A DNA stretch of 64,000 nt. Source: an uncultured Nitrospira sp. Its GTDB lineage: Bacteria; Nitrospirota; Nitrospiria; Nitrospirales; Nitrospiraceae. The stretch covers positions 1 to 64,000 of the forward strand of contig CABVRZ010000009.1 in NCBI GenBank assembly GCA_902500775.1, written 5' to 3'. A program made the position numbers and the translations under genes. Shown here in pieces: positions 1 through 8,735 of the stretch (positions are counted from its first letter, which is position 1; each line of letters opens with the position of its first letter). Under the pieces are notes generated by a model. That model was not told the DNA's origin and ran no database searches. It worked only from the letters and a program-made list of their open reading frames with translations.

Positions 1-63
1 CAACCAGCGGCATGAGGCTGCAATTCATGGCGTCCACTATTGACAACCGGGGTCACTTCATGA

Positions 64-330
64 GTAGAGCCAGGATTCGCTCCAGCATCGGACGTCACCT
101 TGCGCTGGAGAACATTCAGTGACGCGGCTGAAGAGGCTGGCATCTCTCGTCGGTACGGCGGGATTCATTTTGTGGACGGCGATCTCCAGTCGCGCATGAT
201 GGGGAAAAAGATCGGGAAGCAGGCCTGGCAAAAGGCCCTCACGTACTTCCAAGGCACAGCTGGAACACCACTGGACGACAGCAGACGTGACTATGAGGAT
301 CATGAGGACAACCGCGACGATAGAGACTAG
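64..330 (+). pseudogene. C-terminal remnant of a PAP2/vanadium-haloperoxidase-type protein
   Basis: The translated stretch contains SRRYGGIHF followed by DGD and a Gly/Lys-rich helix, which resembles the last core motif of bacterial vanadium-haloperoxidase/PAP2 proteins. The reading frame is open only from position 64, because a TGA at 61-63 interrupts it. The residues just after it (VEPGFAP) look like a continuation of the same protein, so the TGA is probably a nonsense mutation. Upstream of this the window ends, so the rest of the gene cannot be seen. Assignment is from motif memory and is moderate. Confidence 0.45.
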
Positions 331-431
331 GGTTGGCAATAGTTGCAGGCTTTGGGAGGAGGCAGGGATATCTCTGCCTCCCAGCTTGATCAAGTGATCA
401 GCGGAACGGCACACTCCATCACACGGTAAGA

Positions 432-2291
432 CTAACCATGTCCATTCAGCACAGCCAACACTCGCCGACCGTACCGTTCTGCTTTCATCTCGCCGATGCC
501 TGGAATCTCCAATAGCGCTGCTCGAGTTTCAGGTTTAGAGCCGGCAATAGCCTTCAGCGTCTTATCATGAAAAATGAGGAATGGTGCCACGCCCTCTTCC
601 TCAGCCAGTTCAGAGCGGAGTTGTCGCAACCGTTCTACCAGCTGCCGATCCGGCGGCAATGGGATCGGAGTACCCGTGAGCGCAGCATCCGAGCGACGCG
701 GTTTTTGTACTGACCCACGGGCTGGAACGTCTTCCCCCTGTTCCAGCTCAACCGTACGAAGCCCTTGCAGAACCTCTCGTCCGGTGGGCGTCACCTCGAG
801 CGTGGGGTATTCCGTCCCTTCAACGCGCAGGAAACCAGAGCTGACAAGAGCTTTCACATAGCTTGTAACGGACAGCTTCGTCTCCGCTCGACAGACGCCG
901 TAGGTCGGACAACCTGCGACACCGTAAGCCGCCAGTACCTTCGACCGACTTCCGCGAAGAATATCGACGATCCGCCCTAACCCAAAGCGCCCTCCGCACC
1001 AAGCTACTGTGTCCAGTATCGCCTGGGCGGTGGCATTTCCCTGAGGAACATTCCGGCTTGGCTGCCGCACCGGCGCAAGACAGTGGTCACACAAGCCACA
1101 AGGGCCCAAGGCGATCTCAGCCTGATCACTAAAATATTCCAGAATCGCGAGCTGCCGGCAGGTCGAGCTGGATGCATACCCCAATAACTCCTGCAATAGC
1201 GTCTCCATACGACTGGCACGTTCCACGCCTTCTGAATCCTTGGACGCTTGAGCAATGAAGTATTCCTGCGTGGCCACATCGCGTTCATGAAACAGCAACA
1301 CACAACGAGCAGGCTGTCCATCGCGTCCGGCTCGCCCCGCCTCCTGGTAATAGGCCTCGATGCTTCCCGGAATATCGAAATGGATCACGAGTCGGACATC
1401 GGGCTTATCGATCCCCATACCGAAGGCATTCGTCGCCACCAAGACTCTTACCGTCCCCCGGCGAAAATCGCCATGCACGAGTCGCCGTCCTTCATCGGAC
1501 AGACCCGCATGGTAGAAGCCGACCGACGGATGGGATTGCCCAAGCCACGCTGCCACCTCTTCGACCGTCCGGCGGGTCGCACCATAAACGAGGATCGTCC
1601 CGGTCCCGGTTTCACGCACGAGCTTGTCCACCTGGCCAAGCTTATCGCCGAGGCTCTGACAGCGATGCACGGAGAACGCCAGGTTCTTCCGCCGAAACCC
1701 GGCGACGAGTCGGAATGGATCATGAAGCGACAACCGCCGACACACATCCGCCTGCACACGAGCCGTGGCCGTCGCCGTTAAGGCCAAGCAGGGAGGATTG
1801 GTAAACTCCTGACGCAACCGACCGATCTTGAGATAGTCAGGCCGGAAGTCATGGCCCCATTGAGAAATACAATGGGCTTCATCGACCACTAATAACGAGA
1901 TCCACAGGGTACGCAACAGACGGAGAAATCCTTCATGCTGCATCCGTTCCGGCGCGAGGTAGAGCAGCTGAAGACGCCGCTGTTGGAGATCCTCCAGCAC
2001 GAGACTCTTCTCCAACCCGCTGAGACCAGAGTGAAACGCCGCCACCGCAATCTTGCGCTGCCTCATGGCCGTGACCTGATCTTGCATCAATGCAATGAGT
2101 GGCGAAATAACCAAGGTCAGTCCCGGCAGCAAGGTTGCCGGCAATTGGTAGCAGAGCGATTTCCCCTGCCCCGTCGGCATCACGGCCATGACATCGCGCC
2201 CAGCCAACACGGCACGTATGACGTCTTCTTGCCCGGGTCGGAACGCTGAAAATCCGAACCGGTCCTTGAGCTGTTGCGTCAGATCATCCAC
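432..2291 (-). CDS. recQ: ATP-dependent DNA helicase RecQ
   Basis: This is a 619-residue superfamily 2 helicase of normal RecQ length that unwinds DNA 3'-5' in recombination and fork repair. Walker A MPTGQGKS lies at about residues 38-45, and the DEAH box (VVDEAHCISQWGHDFR) near 136. The second RecA lobe has a QEAGRAGRDG arginine-finger motif. The RecQ-specific zinc cysteines (CRQL...CGLCDHC) are near 375-402, followed by the winged-helix RQC domain. An HRDC domain ends the protein (about 545-619). The start is a GTG; no strong ribosome site is visible in front of it. It stands alone, with no obvious operon partner. Confidence 0.95.
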   Translation of the reverse strand: MDDLTQQLKDRFGFSAFRPGQEDVIRAVLAGRDVMAVMPTGQGKSLCYQLPATLLPGLTLVISPLIALMQDQVTAMRQRKIAVAAFHSGLSGLEKSLVLEDLQQRRLQLLYLAPERMQHEGFLRLLRTLWISLLVVDEAHCISQWGHDFRPDYLKIGRLRQEFTNPPCLALTATATARVQADVCRRLSLHDPFRLVAGFRRKNLAFSVHRCQSLGDKLGQVDKLVRETGTGTILVYGATRRTVEEVAAWLGQSHPSVGFYHAGLSDEGRRLVHGDFRRGTVRVLVATNAFGMGIDKPDVRLVIHFDIPGSIEAYYQEAGRAGRDGQPARCVLLFHERDVATQEYFIAQASKDSEGVERASRMETLLQELLGYASSSTCRQLAILEYFSDQAEIALGPCGLCDHCLAPVRQPSRNVPQGNATAQAILDTVAWCGGRFGLGRIVDILRGSRSKVLAAYGVAGCPTYGVCRAETKLSVTSYVKALVSSGFLRVEGTEYPTLEVTPTGREVLQGLRTVELEQGEDVPARGSVQKPRRSDAALTGTPIPLPPDRQLVERLRQLRSELAEEEGVAPFLIFHDKTLKAIAGSKPETRAALLEIPGIGEMKAERYGRRVLAVLNGHG

Positions 2292-2465
2292 AGGGTAGGC
2301 GAATTAGAGGAATGAGATTGTGATACCAACAAAGTGAGCGTGGAGTATAGATGACCGCCTACGGACAAGTCGAGCTGGCCGCGGTGGAGCGATCACTGTC
2401 CTCCGCAGCAGGGGGCCGCAAAGATCGGACAAGAGAGTTGATTGGGAGGCTATCGGCTAGAAACC

Positions 2466-2990
2466 TCAGGCTGCCAGCGAATCGTCTTCTACCGCTTGGT
2501 CTTCGGCCAGGTTCAATCCATCAAGTCGTTGAATTGTCGGTTGATAGGCAATCACCTTACGCAGAATCATCGCGCGCAAGTCTTCATCTTCAATATGGGC
2601 GAGCGCATCATGAGCCCCCGCCACATCTCCGTCCTGAACCAAATGAGCCGCGATGCCGATGAGTGGGAGAACCCCCGCGTTGCCCATCGCCTTTGCAATT
2701 TCGATGGCCCCAGACTGATCCCCGGCCTTGATAAAGAGTTGCGGGAGCTCAAGATAAAAATGGCTGGCCAAGAGGGTTTGATCAGGACAGGCGAGAATCG
2801 TATTCTTCACCGCCTGCACATTTCCTCGCTCTGACTCGACAAAGAGCATCATCTGCCAGGCATCTCGGAGATACCGCCGGTCACCGATCTCACTGGCCGT
2901 CTGTTGCGCCCCCGCGGTATTGCCCGCCAGCGCTTGCTGGATGACCTGATTCTTCAATTCTTCATCGGTCGGTGTGTGAGTTGGCATCAT
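2466..2990 (-). CDS. Helical-repeat (TPR-like) protein of unknown function
   Basis: A 174-residue, soluble, acidic protein made almost entirely of amphipathic helices with Ala at regular positions (QQALAGNTAGAQ, GDQSGAIEIAKAMG, DGDVAGAHDALAHI). This is the look of TPR or similar alpha-alpha repeats of about 34 residues. There is no signal peptide or membrane segment. The start ATG at 2990 is preceded by a purine-rich GGAGGAG stretch (read on the minus strand), which fixes it. The partner or process is unknown; scaffold-type protein binding is inference from the fold only. Confidence 0.75.
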   Translation of the reverse strand: MMPTHTPTDEELKNQVIQQALAGNTAGAQQTASEIGDRRYLRDAWQMMLFVESERGNVQAVKNTILACPDQTLLASHFYLELPQLFIKAGDQSGAIEIAKAMGNAGVLPLIGIAAHLVQDGDVAGAHDALAHIEDEDLRAMILRKVIAYQPTIQRLDGLNLAEDQAVEDDSLAA

Positions 2991-2999
2991 CGTTGAGCT

Positions 3000-3333
3000 C
3001 CTCCCTATTTGCGCTAGGGGATATTAAATCGAGAGTTTCAGAACGCCTGCTTCGAACAGTAGCCGTGAACGCCATCCTTGTCGACTGTTTCTGGAAAATT
3101 GACCGCACGCTGAGCTAAACAAGCCACAGTCAGCATGCCTAACCAATGGCTCCACACTCAGGCCAATATGGAGCGCAAAGCTGTCCGGCGGGTTGCACAC
3201 GAACTGCTCGTCCAAAACAGCCGTGTAGCTCCTACAGCGCAAACAACCTTGCCAGAGAATTATGAATGGACACCGTTCGACGAGGCTTGGGCGGGGCCAC
3301 AATTAAAAGCCTGTCACCCGGCTGCTTCTTAAG
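3000..3333. other. Intergenic, no convincing gene
   Basis: About 330 bases between the helical-repeat gene and the toxin gene. Short open frames exist on both strands, but none has a recognisable motif, good ribosome site or family resemblance. I see no repeat or hairpin here. Confidence 0.5.
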
Positions 3334-3591
3334 TTAGCGGTACACTTCCTTGCGGTTGCCGATTTTCACCACCAAGACAATCAGTTCTTTGTCTTGAATC
3401 GTGTAGATGACTCGGTAGTCACCCTCGCGGATACGATAGAGATCATCTTCCCCAGTCAGTTTCTTCACGCCCGGCGGTCGTGGATCATGCCCCAATGCCT
3501 TCATGCGTTTCACGAGCCGCTTCTGAATAGCAGGCGTGAAGGATAGGAGTTGGCGTTCAGCTGGAGGGGCAAGGAGGATGGAATAGGCCAT
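3334..3591 (-). CDS. RelE/ParE-family toxin
   Basis: An 85-residue basic protein with the RelE-type layout: N-terminal AYSILLAPPAERQL, two helices, then the beta-sheet with KKLTGEDDLYRIREGDYRVIYTI and a C-terminal VVKIGNRKEVYR. RelE members cleave mRNA in the ribosome, while ParE members poison gyrase. The LYRIREGDYRVIY and VVKIGNRKEVYR segments fit the RelE branch better. It follows its antitoxin by 5 nt (the antitoxin stop is at 3597), so the two are one transcription unit with the antitoxin first. Confidence 0.9.
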   Translation of the reverse strand: MAYSILLAPPAERQLLSFTPAIQKRLVKRMKALGHDPRPPGVKKLTGEDDLYRIREGDYRVIYTIQDKELIVLVVKIGNRKEVYR

Positions 3592-3596
3592 GAAAA

Positions 3597-3851
3597 CTAG
3601 AGGCCGAGGTCTTTGAGAATAGCAGTGAGCGACTTGGCCCCTTTCTTCTTTGTTTCCGCCAACGCTGCACGAGCATCCACCAGATCGATGCGATCTTCCA
3701 GTTCCTCCAATAGGCGGAGGTCATCGATCGGCACGACCGCGGCAATTTCCTTTCCGCGTCGACGCACCACCACCCGTTCTTTTCCATACGCTGCGCGGTT
3801 GATCGTATCCGCGAATCCTTGTCGTGCTTTACTGGCTGGCAGATGGGCCAT
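3597..3851 (-). CDS. Phd/YefM-family antitoxin
   Basis: An 84-residue antitoxin starting MAHLPASKARQGFADTINRAAYGKERVVVRRRGKEIAAVVP, the typical Phd/YefM DNA-binding fold. The acidic helical tail (LEELEDRIDLVDARAALAETKKKG) would wrap the toxin. The frame is open back to 3908, but that extension (PDVQFVQFVRLVIL) is encoded by the palindromic operator. The ATG at 3851 is therefore the sensible start. It lies directly upstream of the RelE-like toxin and should neutralise it and repress the pair. Confidence 0.9.
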   Translation of the reverse strand: MAHLPASKARQGFADTINRAAYGKERVVVRRRGKEIAAVVPIDDLRLLEELEDRIDLVDARAALAETKKKGAKSLTAILKDLGL

Positions 3852-3875
3852 CGTATCTTCCCTCAGAATCACAAG

Positions 3876-3901
3876 ACGTACGAATTGTACAAATTGTACG
3901 T
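3876..3901. promoter_or_regulatory. Probable autoregulatory operator of the Phd/RelE pair
   Basis: A 26-bp imperfect palindrome whose outer arms ACGTAC...GTACGT are perfect. The centre repeats GTAC and AATT, giving three evenly spaced GTAC cores. It sits 25 nt upstream of the antitoxin ATG, where Phd/YefM antitoxins usually bind to repress themselves. The site is directly seen; its function is inferred. Confidence 0.6.
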
Positions 3902-4079
3902 CAGGCATTGGGAGAGGTCAAGAGAGGGAGGATGCTCCTATTCTGAAGGAAGGAGTGAGGGGAATTGACCATGGGAGACCAATGTAGAGAGCCTGGGGAA
4001 CGAGGTGAGACACCGTTTTCTATCGGGAGGTTGAGAAGTCCGAAGTCCCCTACTCTCCTGCTGTCCATTTCAGAGCTTG

Positions 4080-5120
4080 TTACAGATTGTTAAACATGAC
4101 GCGTTCGATCTTGTACCCCATCTTTCCCAGTAACGTCAGCAGAGAGTTGGGACCGACCATGTGGAGCGCTCCAACAGCCACGAACGGTTTCCTGCCAGTA
4201 CGAGATAAGCGGTCGATGCCGGCTGCCATGCGTGAGTTCCGGTCGTCGAGTAACCCCTTCATATACTTGCGATCAGTTTCTGTACGTATACACTCACACC
4301 ACTCCATGTACCGTTGAAGTTCACCCAAGTTTCTGGTCGCCCACACACTGACGAGCCGTTCTGTCAGTACATGTTGTTTGCCGGTTTCAAAAAGCATCAA
4401 CCCTTCTTCTACCGTTTCAAGCACATCCTGAGTGGTAACGTCCAAGAGAGCACGTAGTTGCAGCTCGGGGGTTTCCAAACTCTCGAGGGGTCTCTTAGCC
4501 CCCCTTGCAAATCCGGCGAGAAACATCTCTGAACCATAACCGGCTTCGAGATTGAAGAAGCGTGCTTCAAGCATCGTCACCGTGAGCAATTGCATCAAGG
4601 GATGCATTCGATCGAATGCATCAACAGGCGCACAGACGCGTTTGGCGACGACTTCCATACGACGCTTGAGTGGAGGCGGTAAGGTCACGTTCCTGATGCC
4701 AAACTGGGAAGGATCTGCCAGCTGTGCTTGAATCAGGGGATCAAGCACGTCCAATTCAAGGGCGATCACCTCACTGGACTGAAGGGCAGCGAGTGTTTTG
4801 GGTCCTGGAACCATCCACTCCCGTCTTGCCATGTGAATCGAGCCATAGAGATAGCCCGTCTTCCCATCTTTTTCGTATCGCCAGAGGAAGCCATGATCCT
4901 TCGCGGCCTTGACCAAGGACTGTACTTCCTCCACCGTGGGAGGGATGGGCGGAGGTGGACAGGCCGGTGCCTTCATTTGAGAGAATCCAAGGGACGGAAT
5001 TGCCAGCATCACCAATAGCAACGACATGAGTGCGGTCTGTATGCACACCACAGAACGGTGGAACGACCATGAGCCGCGCTGAAACTGTTTGATGGTCTTG
5101 GGATTCCTGGAAACTTTCAT
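4080..5120 (-). CDS. TraB/PrgY/GumN-family protein, exported
   Basis: A 346-residue protein with a hydrophobic export segment near residues 28-48 (ALMSLLLVMLAIPSLGFS). The TraB/GumN hallmarks follow: LYGSIHMAR near residue 90 and the matching C-terminal GALHMVGPNSLLTLLGKMGY. The two G-x-x-H motifs are proposed metal or active-site residues of this clan, which is related to Tiki-type proteases. The usual family length is about 280-350. It probably acts in the periplasm or envelope. Substrate is unknown. It has no clear operon partner. Confidence 0.85.
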   Translation of the reverse strand: MKVSRNPKTIKQFQRGSWSFHRSVVCIQTALMSLLLVMLAIPSLGFSQMKAPACPPPPIPPTVEEVQSLVKAAKDHGFLWRYEKDGKTGYLYGSIHMARREWMVPGPKTLAALQSSEVIALELDVLDPLIQAQLADPSQFGIRNVTLPPPLKRRMEVVAKRVCAPVDAFDRMHPLMQLLTVTMLEARFFNLEAGYGSEMFLAGFARGAKRPLESLETPELQLRALLDVTTQDVLETVEEGLMLFETGKQHVLTERLVSVWATRNLGELQRYMEWCECIRTETDRKYMKGLLDDRNSRMAAGIDRLSRTGRKPFVAVGALHMVGPNSLLTLLGKMGYKIERVMFNNL

Positions 5121-5178
5121 GTGACAAGTCTAGCACGTGGACGAAGAAGAGCCTGCCATTCGACCAACCACGGCGGTA

Positions 5179-6192
5179 TCAAGTTCCAAGTGCAACGGGT
5201 GAATAATGACGCCACTGCGCGTAAACCTCTAGGGGAGTCGCAAAGTTCAGACATTTTCGAGGGCGCGTATTGAGTTGATGCGCGATAGCATTCAACTCAC
5301 GCTGGGTGTATGTGGAGAGATCCGTGCCCTTGGGCAAGTATTGGCGCAGTAAGCCATTGGTATTCTCGTTGGTCCCGCGTTGCCAGGGGCTGTGTGGATC
5401 GGCAAAGAATACCTGGATCGAGAGGCGGTGCGCCAACCGCTCATGGTCCGCCATCTCTTTGCCCCGATCATAGGTCAGCGTTTTCCGCAGTGGAGCAGGC
5501 ACATGCCGAAGCTTCTTCGTGAAGCCCTGGTAGGCACTTGCGGCATCCGTACCGTCCATGCGAGCCAGCAGGACCAGGCGGGTCGTCCGTTCCACCAGGG
5601 TGCCCACGGCTGAGCCGTTGCGGGCCCCCTTGAGCAGGTCGCCTTCCCAGTGCCCCGGCACCGCACGAGTGGCCACATCGGCGGGACGCTCGGCAATTGG
5701 TGTGATATTGGGAAGCTGGCCGCGTCGGTCCTTCCCTCGCGCCCGAGGGCGACGGGTCTTGCGCGCCTGCCGCAGGGCCGCCAACAATTCGGTCCGCAAG
5801 GCTCCACGTGGCAGCACATACAGCCCCGCATAGATGGTTTCGGCAGACAGCCGCTTCCTCATGTCGTCAGGATACCGGCGGCGCAGACGTCCCGCAATCT
5901 GCTCCGGCGAGCAACCGGCGGCCAACTGTCGTCGCACGTATTGCCACAGCCACGGGTCCAGGAGTTTTCGAGGGCGCCGTGGGCGTTGAACTCGGATCTC
6001 TGCCTGGCGCTGTGCCGTACAGGCCAGATAGGGACCGTCGGGTGTCGTGTTCCGAGCGACCTCACGGCTCACGGTGCTCGGGGCCCGTCCCAGGATCCGC
6101 GCCATGGTTCGGAGTGAATGCCCCTGGGCTAGTCCTAGACCGATGGTTGCACGTTCTTCGACACTCAGATGTTGATAGCATCGTGTTCGCAT
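5179..6192 (-). CDS. IS30-family transposase
   Basis: A 337-residue transposase from the ATG at 6192 (a GTG at 6231 is possible but lies inside the terminal repeat). It has an N-terminal HTH (EERATIGLGLAQGHSLRTMA, then RAPSTVSREVARN) and the DDE triad in GHWEGDLLKG, TLTYDRGKEM and RGTNENTNGLLRQY. The final residues and stop codon run across the right-hand terminal repeat at 5185-5196. No frameshift or stop interrupts it, so it looks functional. Confidence 0.93.
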   Translation of the reverse strand: MRTRCYQHLSVEERATIGLGLAQGHSLRTMARILGRAPSTVSREVARNTTPDGPYLACTAQRQAEIRVQRPRRPRKLLDPWLWQYVRRQLAAGCSPEQIAGRLRRRYPDDMRKRLSAETIYAGLYVLPRGALRTELLAALRQARKTRRPRARGKDRRGQLPNITPIAERPADVATRAVPGHWEGDLLKGARNGSAVGTLVERTTRLVLLARMDGTDAASAYQGFTKKLRHVPAPLRKTLTYDRGKEMADHERLAHRLSIQVFFADPHSPWQRGTNENTNGLLRQYLPKGTDLSTYTQRELNAIAHQLNTRPRKCLNFATPLEVYAQWRHYSPVALGT

Positions 6193-6236
6193 GGCAACAC
6201 CATAGCCCCTTAGGGGCTGGCAGTGTTGCACTTGGA
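5185..6236. mobile_element. IS30-family insertion sequence
   Basis: The ends carry a perfect 12-bp inverted repeat, TCCAAGTGCAAC at 5185-5196 and its complement at 6225-6236, around the transposase gene. A GT dinucleotide flanks both ends (5183-5184 and 6237-6238) and could be a 2-bp target duplication. That is short enough to be chance, and the true ends may lie a few bases further out. A 15-nt palindrome (AGCCCCT-T-AGGGGCT) lies between the end and the gene at 6203-6217. Confidence 0.75.
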
Positions 6237-6372
6237 GTTAGAACTCAAGCACATAATAGGCGGGATTTTTGGCCATACACAGTTCAGTGCGAGCGCGGCC
6301 TCAGCACGCGATTTCTCTCCGTCAAAGGGCTTTCTGAGTTGGCCGTAAGGGTAAGGGTTGGGGGGTATGATC

Positions 6373-8376
6373 TTAGTGAAGCGGAGGAGGGATAGGTCCA
6401 GGTGTCGTGTCCTTTATCCGCTTATTCACCTCGTCCAGCTCCTTCAAGTTACCAGCAAGTTTCAATGCATGCGCATACGACATGAGAACCTGTCTGACCA
6501 CGGCAGGATCAAATTGCCCTTCCATCAAGGTAATCATACGCTTGTAGAGAGAAAGTGCTTCCGGTAACTTTCGTTCTTCCGTATAAATGCCGGCTACAGT
6601 CCCCATAAGTTGTAGAACGTTCGGATGGCCGGAGCCAAGTTCCTGTTTTCGTACCTCAAGCAACTGAGCAAAAAGTGGATCGGCGTTTGTATAGTTTGCC
6701 TCCCGAAGATATAAGTTCGCCAATAGCTCGAGTGTCAGGATAGATTTTGGATGAGAGGAACCCAAAGACTTCTGGCGAATCGCCAAGGCCTTTTCATACA
6801 ATGGTGCGGCTTTGACCGGTTGATCAAGGTTGTCATAAAGAAGGGCAAGATTGTTGAAGCTGTGAGCGAGGTCAGGATGATTTGGGTCTAGGATACCCTC
6901 CCGAATCTTCAGCGCAGCGAGCAGGTGGGGCTCTGCCTCATCATATCGGCCATCAGTGTTGTACAGAAGCCCAAGATTGGTCAGGGTCCTTGCATACTCA
7001 GGCGAGTTCTCGCCAGCAGTCGTTCGTCTAATCGCAAGCGATAGGAGATAGAGCGGCTCGGCCTCTTTATTCCTCCCCTGTTCCCAGTATGTTAGACCAA
7101 TCTGATTCAAACTCGTTCCGATCGATTCGCGATTTTGTGGACCCATATCATCAAACACAGGGCGAAACCTATCGTAGAGAGCCGCACCGACAAACAGAGA
7201 ATGTTGAGAGTCATCTGGAATTATTTGCGCTTCAAGAATTTGTTTTCCGAGGTCAGGAGTATCACTTGCAAGGAGTTGTGTCTTATACAACAGAGATCTC
7301 TTAAGATATTTCTCTGCCTTTGGAAATTGCCGTTGATCAAAATACAAACTTGCCAACCCATCTAGTACAGAAGGCAGTCCATAAAGTTGTTTACCAAGTT
7401 CGTCGTCCTTGGCCAGTTTCATTTGTCTGTCCGCCTCTGTCACGGATACCTGGTCATTCAGTAGCCGTGCGACAAACTTTACTGAATTAGTGAGCAGAAC
7501 GAAGCCCACGGGCATCGACGGCTGTGACCATGATGAATAGGAAGCGACGGCTTGCAGGTAGAGAGCTTCGGCCTCCTCTAAGTGTCGTTGTTTCTCGAAG
7601 GTTGCCGCGAGACCATGAATGCTCCGATAATACAAGAAGTAGTACTCGTCACTAGGATCGAGAGTGGTCTGGCACATACGAACTGCCTCGCGGTACGCTT
7701 GTTCTGCCAGAGGTAGTTCGTGAGAATGCAAGTAGGCACGACCCAAACTATTTAAATTCTTGATTGCCCTCCAATTGGAAGATGGGAAGGTCTGCGCAAG
7801 GCGGAGGGCCTCTTTGAATTCGGATACAGCCTCTGCATATCTCCCTTGATCAATCGCTGCTTCTGCGTTTATCTCATGACTTCCCACCTCAGCCTTCTGA
7901 AAAAAATAGAACAGAACTCCAACCATGAGAAGCATTGCGGTGCCGGGGATGCCGTAACGAAGGCCTAGGCGCCACCATGGCTTATTAAACTCTGGTGATG
8001 GGTGCATACGCCTTGTGCGTATCAGTTGTTGTATTTGCCGACGATCAACCGCGGCAATAATAAAACCTAACGATGCCATGGAGATTTCAAGGACTGTGTT
8101 TGCCCCGGCCACAGACTTGCCGACCCAAATAATACTCCATGTTGGCACAAGCATCAGACTCGCCACCGCACGGAGTTCCGGAAATAATATGGTCTGTGCA
8201 CCCGCTATCGCGACGAACGCAAGTGGGTACTGCAACCAACCAACTACAGGAACTTCTCCAGAGAGACAGACAAAAGCGACCCACAAAGATCCAAAGGCCA
8301 AGATCACTTGTAGGAATAGGCAGAGGCTGGCAAGCAGCCGTAGCATTGCACGTTTCATTAGCTCCAGCATTCTCAT
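6373..8376 (-). CDS. Membrane-anchored TPR-repeat protein
   Basis: About 667 residues. The N-terminus has two to four hydrophobic segments (LRLLASLCLFLQVILAFGSLW, YPLAFVAIAGAQTILF) and another near residue 155 (GTAMLLMVGVLFYFF). The rest is a long run of TPR units of kinesin-light-chain type, e.g. A-x-x-LNNLALLYDN, NLGLLYNTDGRYDEAEPHL, SLGRAYLHSHELPLAEQAYREAV, each about 42 residues. Such domains bind partner proteins. A GTG at 8403 and ATGs at 8376 and 8370 are all possible starts. No enzymatic domain is visible. It probably faces the cytoplasm or periplasm as an assembly scaffold (inference). Confidence 0.8.
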   Translation of the reverse strand: MRMLELMKRAMLRLLASLCLFLQVILAFGSLWVAFVCLSGEVPVVGWLQYPLAFVAIAGAQTILFPELRAVASLMLVPTWSIIWVGKSVAGANTVLEISMASLGFIIAAVDRRQIQQLIRTRRMHPSPEFNKPWWRLGLRYGIPGTAMLLMVGVLFYFFQKAEVGSHEINAEAAIDQGRYAEAVSEFKEALRLAQTFPSSNWRAIKNLNSLGRAYLHSHELPLAEQAYREAVRMCQTTLDPSDEYYFLYYRSIHGLAATFEKQRHLEEAEALYLQAVASYSSWSQPSMPVGFVLLTNSVKFVARLLNDQVSVTEADRQMKLAKDDELGKQLYGLPSVLDGLASLYFDQRQFPKAEKYLKRSLLYKTQLLASDTPDLGKQILEAQIIPDDSQHSLFVGAALYDRFRPVFDDMGPQNRESIGTSLNQIGLTYWEQGRNKEAEPLYLLSLAIRRTTAGENSPEYARTLTNLGLLYNTDGRYDEAEPHLLAALKIREGILDPNHPDLAHSFNNLALLYDNLDQPVKAAPLYEKALAIRQKSLGSSHPKSILTLELLANLYLREANYTNADPLFAQLLEVRKQELGSGHPNVLQLMGTVAGIYTEERKLPEALSLYKRMITLMEGQFDPAVVRQVLMSYAHALKLAGNLKELDEVNKRIKDTTPGPIPPPLH

Positions 8377-8403
8377 TTCGCCATTCCCCAGTCGGGGTGA
8401 CAC

Positions 8404-8735
8404 TGAAACATCTTGAATGGTTGATGGGAATATCCTGAACGAATCTGAAGAGGTGTCAATCGTTTCTCAAGAATTTAGGATGGCAAGCGATGGCTAGTTC
8501 CGCGTGGATCCGCAGGACAAGTGTATCCCGCGCCATGGCAGGCTGGACTGATCGGGTAACAAGGGGTGCAGCATGTGCGGTGGCGCCGATTAGAAAGGAT
8601 AGAACAGTCAATTGGAAATTTGAACCAGAACTGTCCTCCGGAGACGCCTCCTCCGATTAACGCAGGCTAGGTAGGGCAAACCGCAATCGAGAAATGACTC
8701 CAGAACCCTTTTTCTTCTCAGCTCACAGCCGGAAC
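8404..8735. other. Intergenic, no gene seen
   Basis: About 330 bases between two minus-strand membrane-protein genes. No open frame with a plausible start, no repeat and no clear hairpin-plus-T-run terminator was found. Confidence 0.5.

Noticed and set aside
3135-3332. 65-residue plus-strand frame before the RelE gene
   Set aside because: No ribosome site, no motif, composition not convincing.
5183-6238. GT target duplication of the IS30 element
   Set aside because: Two bases are too few to prove, and the exact ends are not settled.
5808-6395. 195-residue plus-strand frame across the IS30 transposase
   Set aside because: It is antisense to a transposase with all catalytic motifs.
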